DNA of 64,000 nt, from the NCBI GenBank assembly GCA_029747585.1, contig JAPEVF010000011.1, positions 146,422-210,421 of the forward strand, read 5' to 3'. The notes under the pieces were generated by a model. That model was not told the DNA's origin. It saw nothing but the letters and a program-made list of their open reading frames with translations, and did no database searches. The DNA comes from Pleurotus djamor. Lineage: Eukaryota > Basidiomycota > Agaricomycetes > Agaricales > Pleurotaceae. Each line of letters begins with the position of its first letter. Position 1 is the first letter of the stretch. Shown in pieces: positions 53,019 through 64,000 of the stretch. Made by a program: the position numbers and the translations under genes.

Positions 53019-54978
53019 ATGTTCTCCCGATCAGCCTTGTCTAACCTGCGCGTTGGACGCGTATCTAGGAATCTCGGTTCGCACCGTGCTGCCATCGCTC
53101 CATCAACCCATTTCTCCTCCCTTGCACGCTCTTCTCTCCGTCCATCGATAACGGCGGCTTTATCCCCATCTCAATCACCTTCTTTCACTCGCTCAATGTC
53201 TGGCCACGGTGGAGAGTCGACTTTGCGTCCGGAACCCGACACTGTCCTCCAGGACATCGCCGACTATGTCCACAACTACAACATCGACTCGGACCTTGCT
53301 TTCGAGACCGCCAGACTCTGTCTGATTGACACAATCGGCTGTGGTTTGGAGGGTCTGAGATTCCCAGAGTGTACAAAGCTCTTGGGCCCCGTCGTAGAGG
53401 GTACTGTCGTCCCGAACGGTATGTGAATATGTGCTGTTCTGCTATCGGCAACGTTGAATGAACGGATCCGTAGGCACGAAGGTTCCCGGCACGAACTACC
53501 AACTTGATCCCATTCGAGGAGCCTTCAACATTGGCACAATCATCCGTTGGCTCGATTTCAATGACTGCTTCTTGGCTGCTGAATGTGAGTATTCGTTGTT
53601 GACACAGACATATGTCCCTTCACTAACATCCCAACTCACCAGGGGGACATCCTTCCGACAATCTTGGTGCAATTCTCGCGGTGGCCGATCACCTCGCTCG
53701 CCAGGGTCAACCTCTCACCGTCCGCGATATCCTTGAAGCCATGATCAAGGCACATGAAATCCAAGGTGGCCTCGCCTTGTTGAACTCATATAACCGTGTT
53801 GGACTCGACCACGTCGTCCTCGTCAAGGTCGCATCAACTGCCGTCGTCTCCAAGTTGCTCGGCCTTAACCGGGACCAAACTATCGACGCTGTTTCCCAAG
53901 CCTGGGTAGATGGTCAATCCCTTCGTACCTACCGTCACGCTCCCAACACCGGCCCTCGCAAGTCCTGGGCTGCTGGTGATGCTTGCTCTCGTGCCGTCAA
54001 CCTGGCCCTCCTCGTCAAGAAGGGCGAAAAGGGCTTGCCTTCAGTATTGACTGCGAAGACATGGGGTTTCTATGACGTGCTTTTCAAGGTCAGCTGTGGA
54101 TATATATATCTGCGCTATACCGCGGAACTTACACATCAAATTTCTCTTCAGGGAAAACCGTTCGAATTCCAGCGTCCTTATGGTTCCTACATCATGGAGA
54201 ATGTTCTCTTCAAGATCTCCTACCCCGCTGAATTCCACGCGCAGACCGCCGTCGAATGTGCCTACATCATCCACGACAAGCTCAAGCAACTCGGAAAGAC
54301 CGCCGAAGACATCAAGAGCGTCCGTATCCGCACCCAAGAGGCCGCTGTCCGCATCATCGACAAGCAGGGGCCCCTCGACAACTTCGCCGACAGAGAGTCA
54401 GTAGTATCCTGTTTTGAGATTTAAGACGCCAAACTGAATAATGTGTTAGCCACGCCATCAACTACATGGTCGCGTACCCGTTGATTTTCGGCGAACTCAC
54501 ATCTGAATCTTAGTACGTGGCCTTCTCGTCCATTGACTACCCACCATTCTCAATGTTTTCCTTGAACAGCACTGATGCTTCCGCTGCTGATCCTCGCATT
54601 GATGCTCTTCGGGCCAAGATTCACTGCGTTGAAGACAAGCGCTTCAGCGTCGAGTACCACGACCCCGAAAAGCGCTCCATTGGAAACGCCCTCCTCGTTG
54701 AACTCAATGACGGCACCGTCCTCGACGAGGTTGAAGTGGAATATCCCGTTGGCCACAAGAGAAGACGCGCTGAAGGTACTCCCTTGCTCATGAACAAGTT
54801 CAAGAGGCATATCTCGCACCACTTCGACGAAGCTCACCAAAAGAAGTATGTGTCTCTCGTTTTTTCTCGGATACTGGCAAGCTTACGTTCGTATAGGATT
54901 TTGGACACCGTTACAGATTCAGCCTCGTTCTCTCAACTCCCTGTTGACAAGTTCACTGATCTCTTCGTGAAGCCATAA
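53019..54978 (+). CDS. 2-methylcitrate dehydratase (PrpD family)
   Basis: Mitochondrial methylcitrate-cycle enzyme dehydrating 2-methylcitrate during propionyl-CoA breakdown. The ATG at 53019 gives a long Arg/Ser/Ala-rich presequence (about 65 residues) before [19 protein letters not shown]. MmgE/PrpD blocks follow: [106 protein letters not shown], then the lid domain [20 protein letters not shown] and [13 protein letters not shown], ending at 54978. About five introns. Family members also include cis-aconitate decarboxylase-like proteins, but the long [11 protein letters not shown] segment favours PrpD. Methylcitrate use fits the lipid/propionate theme with ERT1 and PEX5. Confidence 0.93.
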
Positions 54979-55084
54979 TCTTCTCTATAAATTAAAAACA
55001 GACGAATGCAGTTTACTTGATCTGTACACCTGGCTTTCGGGGAAATAGGACAACAATAGGATAAACAATTATTGAAACGAGGGA

Positions 55085-57230
55085 CTACTTGCGAGATGAC
55101 CGAGTCTTTCGAACTTTAGACTTTCTTTGCTGACTTTCTCCTCGAGCGGTCTCCTTCACCGTGCGGGGTGCGTCCTCGGTAGCTGGCTTAGGCTTAGGAA
55201 GTGCTTCCTGGTTGGTCGGACCTCGACTTTGGTGGTGTATTAAGCCTGTTCGTGGATCTCCAGCAGTTCTAACCCAAGGCGCTTTGTTTTGATCAGTGCC
55301 CTGAGACATACGGTCTTGGCTACGGTATGGGGACCGCCTGCGCTCGAATTGAATGTTTGCCGCATCCTTCCGCGACGGAGTGGCCAATTGGCCGGTTTCC
55401 TCTGGAACCGCGGAGAGCCGCCGTTGCATGAGACGAGCGAAGGGAACGGAGCGTGGGTGATGACCACCAGCCAAGTTGACAGTGGACAGTCGCGAAGAAT
55501 GAGGGTCCTGTTCCACAGGACGCAGTCGTGCAACGGTCATGGGGGAATTTGGAGGTGGTCTGGGCTGGAGAGGTGACAACGTAGTGGTGTTTCGATAGCT
55601 CTGTGGAGCAGCAGCGTTGGAGTCGTGCCGCAAATCATCTGAGTACGTCGAGAGCGAAGGCCTGGCCGAAGTAACTTGCTCATGAACGTGAGTCCTTGCC
55701 AAGCCCATTTCCCGAAGGACAAAGCGGCGCAGTTCGTCGGAGAGAGTATCAACTGTAGGCTCTGGGTCCTGAAGAATTTGAGGAAGAGGTTTCGGGGCCA
55801 TCCTTGGTGTCGCTGGGGTGGTTCGAGGAGGCGGCATATCTGGTGATCCAAACATATCAAGATACGACGAGAAGAGGGGGGTCCATGAAGGCGAAGACGT
55901 GTTCCCATCCTTGGGTTCAAGCGGGGAACTTCGTGATCTCTCTTCCATACGGTGGCCAGCAGTTCGATCCAAGAATCCTGCCCTGTCGGGCACCATAACA
56001 GAGTGACGGCCAGTCAGTCGATCCGCGGGGATGAAGAGACGAAGTCCGCTGGAGACAAACTCAGATTCACGAAGATCCAGGAAGTCGCCACGTCGAGGGA
56101 CCTCGAATGGCTCCTCATCCTCAGTACTATAAAATTCATGTCGAGGCAGTTGTGAAGCATCTCGCGGGCCAAACCCTACTTCAAGGGAAGGCATAGTGCT
56201 ATAATGAGGTCGGTTTTGGGGTCGAAAGACGCTGGACTGNGTGGTGATGGGGCGGGAGGCCAATGGAGCACGGAGATCGATGGTAGGTTGGAGATCAGGT
56301 GCCTTGTTGTTGGGCGGGTTGTCGGATTCGTTGACCATGTTGTGGCTACCACTGGTGCGCAGACGAGCATCTGAGTCATTAGTTGAAAGTCCCCAGATAA
56401 CGCGCGGAATCTCGGCCGGTTTCTCGATTACAGTCCCCTCGGCACCACTACATACCAGAAAGGAACGGATGCATCAGGAGAAGTCTAGACACAAGGTTGC
56501 TTAACGTACGATGGACAACGTGCGTAAGGCAAAGAAGAGGGACCGTGCAGAGCGGGGATCGGCCTGGGAGGTGAATGCGACCACGACAGCCAGCCTAGTA
56601 AGCAGGAATGTTAGAACGGTGACCAGGTTTCGTGTGATACGACACACCATCTTCTGCATCACGAAGATGTCCCTCGGTATCTTTATCGTTGTGTAGAAAG
56701 GAAGAAGGAACGCGCCCTTCAGGATGGCTGATGATAGTAACAGAGTCAGGCGACGAAGGAGGTGAGGGGGTCCTGGGTAGAGCGTTTCCTAGAAAATGTC
56801 TCAAGCTTCCAGAGTCATCGCCAGAATGCAGAGGCCCGCCGAATGTAGAGGTAGAAGATTGCGTGAATTCTCCCGAGTGGTCAAGGTCGTCAGATAACAA
56901 AGATGGAGCACTTGCATCCGTAGTCAGAGATACGACGCGTCGGTTCGATTCCGCAAGCACCTTTGAGGATATCAGAGGAGTAGTTTCCGGTAAAGACACG
57001 ACGCGAGCCTCCTGGTTGACATTGGAACACTGAGATGGTCGATTGTACGTGAGATCTGAGTACTTGTAGTGACGCTGACCAGGAAGACGAGGATTATTTG
57101 GCATCGAGAGACCATTCGAGTGCATATATGCGCCATTTTGGGCGACAGCAAGAGTTGAGGATTCCAGAACGCCAGCTACGACAGGATCGGTTTGCACACC
57201 CAAGCTCTTGTACTCTTTTGGAGAAGTCAT
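55085..57230 (-). CDS. Uncharacterised disordered protein
   Basis: Three exons: MTSPKEYKSLGVQTDPV (start 57230) to DAEDG; a short GWLSWSHSPPRPIPALHG exon (after an intron with TTCTAAC branch and TAG end); then a long exon from GAEGTVIEKPAEIPRVIWG to a basic Lys/Arg/Ser tail (KSKVRKTRSSRK) at 55085. Nearly all of it is Ser/Pro/Arg-rich and likely disordered. The only block that looks folded is DTLSDELRRFVLREMGLARTHVHEQ (about 55740). No family recognised. The basic C-terminus could be nuclear or membrane-binding. The N at 56240 is an in-frame ambiguous base. Convergent with PrpD (106 bp). Confidence 0.7.
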
Positions 57231-57414
57231 TATGCCACTGGTGAGGGCGAGGAGGAACGACTTCGAAGGAGGAACCAAGGCGGGGGATGATGGTGGTCAA
57301 TGGAAGAGCCTGAATTGGGCAGTGGCGACTTCAAATTCCGCGTCAAAGCTTCGCCAGCCACCAAACTATAACTCTACTACTGAAGCTGAGGGTGGTGTAT
57401 GTAGATAATTCACA

Positions 57415-58739
57415 CTAAGATTTCGCTGCAAAGAAGCTCGATATTTTGGCCATGCCCTTGGTGTTGGCCTTTTTAAGCTGCTCGACACCATGCGACGTTT
57501 TAGTTTTGCGCTTATTTCCCTTCGCAGGCTCATCCACATCCTTTTCCTTCGAGCCCGTCGCAGTAGTCATGACGCTTGCTTGCTTGAGTGTGCTTATATG
57601 CTTTTCTAAATTCGAGAGGCTAGAGAAGGTCCGAAGGTCAGCGTACGTCTCTGAGAGTTGTTGGATGCGAAAGAACGCACTTATATGATGCAAGGAGCAC
57701 CGTTTTGAGCTCTGGTGATATATACTGGCCAAGGAGATCACATGCAGCTTGTATCTTCCCCTCTGACACGCGATTTGAGACAACAGTGACGATATGGACG
57801 AAAATAACAACCTTCCAGGACTTTCTCAAAGCCGTCTTCCATCAATCCATTTTTCGCCAGGCCTCGTATGATGGTCGGATTGGCCTCGAACTCTTGGGAA
57901 GAACGGAGAGCATCCACCTTCCTCTTCAAGAGCTCCGTCACCTTCTCTGGTGAATATCGGTACACCGTGAGATCGTCGCCGATTTCTAGTCATGAGAATC
58001 AGTGAGTGACTTCGTCAAAAAAAATCTTGTTCGTCAATAAAGCCCACCTTTGGTCTCGCAGATGCGACTCATGGCTCGTTGAACACATACCGTTCTTGTG
58101 AAGGATAATATATCCTCCGCGTCATAAACGTGGCTTGAATCAGAGGAAGGACTTTCGGTGAGCTTCGCAACGGCGTCTTCAAAGATTTCATCAATAGGAC
58201 GAAAGAGACTAGAAGATGTTCCTTTCTACAAGACGGGGTTACTCGGTAGCCACATATATTGTCATTTATGTGGACGGCGCACGAGAACGGTTTGTATTAT
58301 GGGCAACAACGCGAGCGCTGAGTCCACTGGTGTTATGAGCAGAAGTCGCCCGTCTACGTTCAGGAAGAATTGAGTAGAGTAAAGGAAACATGAGATGGGC
58401 GTGAAAAGGACCTGACACTACTGTCTGGTCGATGAACCAAGAACGAGGGCTTGGTGGCTCAACAACTTGGACTTCATAGAGAATGGAGGATCCGTTATGA
58501 CAGAGATAGAGAAACAAGCTAGGAAGACCTGGATTGCTTAGTATACGTGGCTCCCGTAATTCGATGAAGGACTCAAACTGGTCCTGGGATGAGGGAGTTT
58601 CATGAAAGGTAGCTTCTCAACATCTTTTGAGTCGGCATAAAGGGAGGAGAATAGATCTTTAGGAATTGTCGAAACTCAGTATCATGCACAGGCAGGTGAG
58701 AGACATCCTACCACGATCAACGATAGAAACGGCAGGCAT
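57415..58739 (-). CDS. Ribonuclease H2 subunit B
   Basis: Non-catalytic B subunit (Rnh202/RNASEH2B) of the heterotrimeric RNase H2 that removes RNA-DNA hybrids and misincorporated ribonucleotides. Start MPAVSIVDRG (58739); the next exon has the family's KLPHPRT, then GLPSLFLYLC, ILEVQVVEPPSPRSWFIDQTVVS and DGRLLLITPVDSALALLPII. Later exons carry YRYSPEKVTELLKRKVDALRSSQEF and EGKIQAACDLLGQYISPELKTVLL. The C-terminus, KGMAKISSFFAAKS, looks like the PIP-box that links human RNASEH2B to PCNA. Stop at 57415. Short frames and introns mean the exon junctions are less certain than the identity. Confidence 0.85.
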
Positions 58740-58881
58740 CGCAGTGATGTTGGTGTTTGAGGCACAAGCGGCTTACGTAAGTAGGTTCAAGCCCTGATTT
58801 AACCTACGTCCTAGTTGTGTTGCGATTTCTGTAAGTACAAGCAGGGTATCTATGTTTTTTTTCCTCCGCAGAGTTTTACCA

Positions 58882-60000
58882 CTAGGATGACATCTTACAT
58901 ATAATCGAATTTGGGTTAGCTCCTCCGGAAAAAACAAGCGTCACGGCATCCAGCAAAGGGAGGAAGCCTGAGGAGTCGGTGCCGCTCTGAGGCGACGAGG
59001 TAGAAGTCCCTGAACCTTGGGATTGGCCCGTCGACGCATCTCCAGAGTTCCCGTTGTTTGAAGCGGAGGTCCCAGCGCCTTGAGGTTCATCTGACGAGGC
59101 AGTTCCGGAGTTTCCAAGGTTCGAAGCGAAAGCCTCGTCACCTTCAGGCTGGTCCGACGAAGAAGCACCAGGATTTCCTGAGTCCGAATCTCCAGGATTT
59201 TGAGATGAATTCCCAGCACTTCCCGTATCAGCAGACGAGTTCTGAGGCGAAGTCGAGGAAGAGCCTGCATTTCCGTTTCCAGTGTTCGAAGAAGACGTAG
59301 TCCCTGCACTCTGTGGTTGGCTTGACGAGGCCGCTCCATCGGTATTTCCGTTTCCGTTTGAAGAAGACGTAGTTCCTGCGCTCTGAGATTGGTCTGACGA
59401 GGATGCTCCAGGGGTTCCCGAGTTCTGAGACGGTTCCGTAGAAGAAGGGGAGTTCTCCGCAGATCCAGAAGGAGACGACAGGAATAGCCCACTCCCTGAC
59501 TCAAGACCAGATAGCGAAGAGGTAGAGTCGTCGGCTGGGGAAGTCGCATCTGGGTTTGGAATCGCAAGGATGACATCCGCCGTTGGGTTGTCCGATGGGT
59601 TACCGAGCTTCAGATCAGCGGCGTCGACGTAGGCAGGTGTGTTTGTGCCATCGGTTTGCTGGGTTTGAACGTCGGCGATTGTTGAGGCACTGTCAATATC
59701 TCCTACTTGTCCGTCCAAAGAAGGCCCCGTTCCTGATTGCGAAGAAACGTTCGCAACGCCCGGATTGTCTTGGGATTTAGATGAGCAGCAAAACTCAAAC
59801 TTGTCTGAATGTTGGGTGGGGTCGATGGCGTTCGCTTCGGTACAAAAGTTTGGAGGGCAATACTAGGCGGTTTTCAGCCTCAGAAAAGCAATGGCGAGAG
59901 TGAAAGGAAAGCATACTACATCATTCGGCTCAGACGCCGTTGGTACGGCGAGTGCGAGTTGCGGGAGGATAATTGTGGACATGAGGATGAAGGAGCGCAT
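58882..60000 (-). CDS. Secreted Ser-rich repeat protein
   Basis: Start MRSFILMSTIILPQLALAVP (60000) is a classic signal peptide with cleavage likely after ALA. After one intron the mature N-terminus has a small Cys-containing patch (YCPPNFCTEANAID, FEFCCSSKS), then about 230 residues almost wholly Ser, Thr, Gly, Asn and Gln. Imperfect repeats of roughly 20 residues with core ASSSDQPQ-AGT-SSSN-GN appear five to seven times (DNA about 59030-59445). The C-terminus (FLPLLDAVTLVFSGGANPN) is not a clear GPI signal. Likely heavily O-glycosylated and cell-wall associated or effector-like; family unknown. Repeat length may vary between strains. Confidence 0.75.
59030..59445. repeat. Coding tandem repeats in secreted protein
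   Basis: Degenerate in-frame repeats of about 57-66 bp; recognisable copies start near 59030, 59085, 59145, 59290, 59350 and 59395 in plus coordinates, each containing a variant of TGGTCTGACGAGG. Protein-level core is ASSSDQxQxAGT. Confidence 0.6.
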
Positions 60001-60204
60001 GGCGAGTGTCTTATAGATTGTGTTGTAGGTTGTAGTTCGAGGTCAAGAGACGTCTGAGGAAGAGAGCGCCGCGAGCGCGTCCTTTATACCTCCCCGATGA
60101 GTGGACAACCGTGAGACGATGCTCCGCCGTATCTTTGTCAGCTCATGTTTATATGCAGCGTAAGGATTAAGTATACAGATGGTTAGTACAGTTTATAAAG
60201 AGAG

Positions 60205-62478
<2,274 letters not shown>

Positions 62479-62901
62479 TGCTATGTGAAGTGAAAACGAA
62501 GTGAATAGGGAAGGAGAGGTGATGAAGGTGCCTCGACACTGTTCACCAGCAACCAAGACATCGATACTTATGGTCCAGTAGTCCAGCTCATGATGTCGTA
62601 TTCAGTGATCAGGATCACGCAATCCGAAATGTAATAGAGTCTTGAGAAGCAAAGGATATTGGCTGGTGGCGTTGTCAGCCATTTTGATCGGCCGCTTTCC
62701 ACGCTCTTCACCAATCTCACTTCTTCGGACTATGCAACATGCACCAAGGTCGACATCACCTGCCCATCGGATTTTTGAGACATTATTGCTTGTGGAAGGA
62801 ATGCGATGTAGTGTACATGAGTTTGGTAGACAGCTATGCAAAAAGGGAGCCTAATATCCGGATAAATAAGCACGTATAGATATGTGAAAACGAAGGTAGT
62901 G
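62479..62901. other. MET3 promoter region
   Basis: About 420 bp upstream of MET3. AT/CT-balanced with no CACGTG in the part I checked, although Cbf1-type sites are common at yeast sulfur genes. Open frames here look like chance. Confidence 0.4.
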
Positions 62902-64000
62902 TCATCGTCTAGTCCGTGTGGTAGATTGTGAATATGTTTCTCGAAAGCTGAGGGAGACGGGGTTCATAGCTGACACGACTGCTATGTTGCTGAGAATGTC
63001 CTCGCGAAGTTTGACCCTTCCACCCCATCCGACCCAGCCGAATGCCCTATTTGTAGACTTGTAGTCATACTCATAGCGAAAAGTTCGGCCCAGGCTGGCG
63101 GGGTCATACCACGAGTCTACTGGCGTTTGTACGATCGTCGTTTTGTCCAACTTCGTCGCAGCATCGAATGTACCTTCGTATTTGGCATCAACAGTCACGT
63201 TGACATCACCAAGGTTGTTCTGAACAGCGAGGCTCAGGGGGGCTGCCGCTGTCGACGGATCGTAGAGGACATCCAGGAGAATGGGTTCGTCAAATGTTTT
63301 GACGTGAACCTCGAAGCGAGGTTTAGGAGTTGGGAGTATTGAATGTTTTTGCGGGGATGAAAGGGTGACTTTCGCTCGAACATCGCTAAGCCAAGATGTT
63401 AGTAATCCCAAAAAGCAAGCGGATTGGGGAATGGGGCGCACGCGTTGCCGTTGTCTATGGACATGAAGGTAGCCGAGTCGTGACTGGAGTCGTGAACCAA
63501 TGTGGTGTTTACGTCTATGAGCCTGAGCCGAGCGTCAGTATGCTTATAATAACAAATCGGACTGTAGGTGTGAAAGGAAACCTACCCTCCAATATTGTCT
63601 AGGTGAAGAGAGTTGGTGACGTTGAAGACACCCGTGATGGGACCCAGTGCGTTCTTGATGAACAGCTTGTCCGCTCGAAGCGACTGCAAACTCAGTCTTA
63701 GCATACTGACCCGCATTCAGTGATTAAGAAACATACACGGAATATCATGTCAGAGCGAGCGCCTTCCACGTTGACTTGGTCAAACGAATAATCGAGAGCT
63801 CCGAAGGTTTGGTCCAGTCCGGGAAGATATGTTGCCAACTTTTGAACAGAGGATGATTGCGGAATCAGCAACCGAATCTCTATATTCATATCAGTGATAT
63901 CAGTGATATTCGTGGGGGCCTGCATATGTCGACTTAGACGGATGACTTCAAGAGAGAGGAAATCCTACGCACATAGACGATAAGTCCACGATCTACTCCG
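62902..64000 (-). CDS. Uncharacterised protein, 5' end outside window
   Basis: At least four exons read from the window edge to the stop at 62902. Exons contain MNIEIRLLIPQSSSVQKLATYLPGL-type sequence (63900), KLFIKNALGPITGVFNVTNSLHLDNIGG, TTLVHDSSHDSATFMSIDNG, then RAKVTLSSPQKHSILPTPKPRFEVHVKTFDEP and FGWVGWGGRVKLREDILSNIAVVSAM. The alternation of short hydrophobic and polar stretches suggests beta-strands, as in adhesin-like solenoids. No family name recognised. The start and any signal or membrane segment lie beyond 64000. Confidence 0.7.

Noticed and set aside
54041..54337. 98-codon minus-strand ORF
   Set aside because: Antisense shadow of PrpD; codon pattern reflects the GC-rich third positions of the sense gene.
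56935..56960. tRNA B-box-like GGTTCGATTCC
   Set aside because: Lies inside the coding exon of the disordered protein; no A-box or acceptor stem pairing upstream.

Overview
The window is nuclear DNA of a filamentous basidiomycete, most likely an Agaricomycete. Evidence: 31 protein genes in 64 kb; many short introns (the ones I measured are 46-64 nt, with GT..AG ends and often a CTAAC-like branch site); fungal regulators of the ERT1/AcuK and Zn2Cys6 types; fungal versions of COY1, MET3 with a degenerate kinase tail, BRE1 and PRA1. No rRNA, convincing tRNA, CRISPR array, transposon or biosynthetic cluster was found. Gene models were assembled by reading exons through splice sites by eye, so starts, stops and identities are firmer than every internal intron.

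Layout. 0-11 kb: PHOSPHO-type phosphatase(-), TFB1(+), Golgi CASP/COY1(-), mitochondrial ribosomal protein uS9m(+), BRE1 H2B ubiquitin ligase(-). 11.5-16 kb: an allantoicase fused to ureidoglycolate lyase(-), a gene-poor kilobase, MTQ1/HemK release-factor methyltransferase(-). 16-24 kb: ERT1-like Zn2Cys6/PAS regulator(+), PRA1(-), CDC26 of the APC/C(+), PEX5(-). 25-33 kb: C2H2 factor(-), hormone-sensitive-lipase-like esterase(-), MRI1(+), taspase-like threonine aspartase(+). 33.5-43 kb: two uncharacterised genes, CHD1(-), a small ORF and TFB4(+). 43-49 kb: SLU7(-), COG7(-), SNAPC3-like(+). 49-64 kb: Zn2Cys6 factor(-), PrpD 2-methylcitrate dehydratase(+), uncharacterised disordered protein(-), RNase H2 subunit B(-), secreted Ser-rich repeat protein(-), MET3 ATP sulfurylase(-), and a 5'-truncated uncharacterised gene(-).

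How genes relate. Most are single-copy housekeeping genes packed head-to-head and tail-to-tail. Themes recur: Pol II and snRNA transcription and chromatin (TFB1, TFB4, CHD1, BRE1, SNAPC3, SLU7); Golgi traffic (COY1, COG7, PRA1); carbon, lipid, sulphur and purine-nitrogen metabolism (ERT1, PEX5, HSL, PrpD, MET3, MRI1, allantoicase fusion). I see no evidence that they form one pathway.

Most notable observations: (1) a sharply bounded 3.8-kb tract (43339-47138) full of single N's that fall overwhelmingly at third codon positions and in introns, the signature of two merged haplotypes rather than poor sequence; (2) isolated N's elsewhere that behave as spurious extra bases breaking otherwise intact genes; (3) the allantoicase-ureidoglycolate lyase fusion; (4) a HSL-like lipase with a basic/Ser insert between catalytic Ser and Asp, resembling the regulatory module of animal HSL; (5) two adjacent perfect inverted repeats in the HSL/MRI1 divergent promoter; (6) a 77-bp head-to-head COG7/SNAPC3 spacer. 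I did not find a convincing, wholly new multi-gene system.
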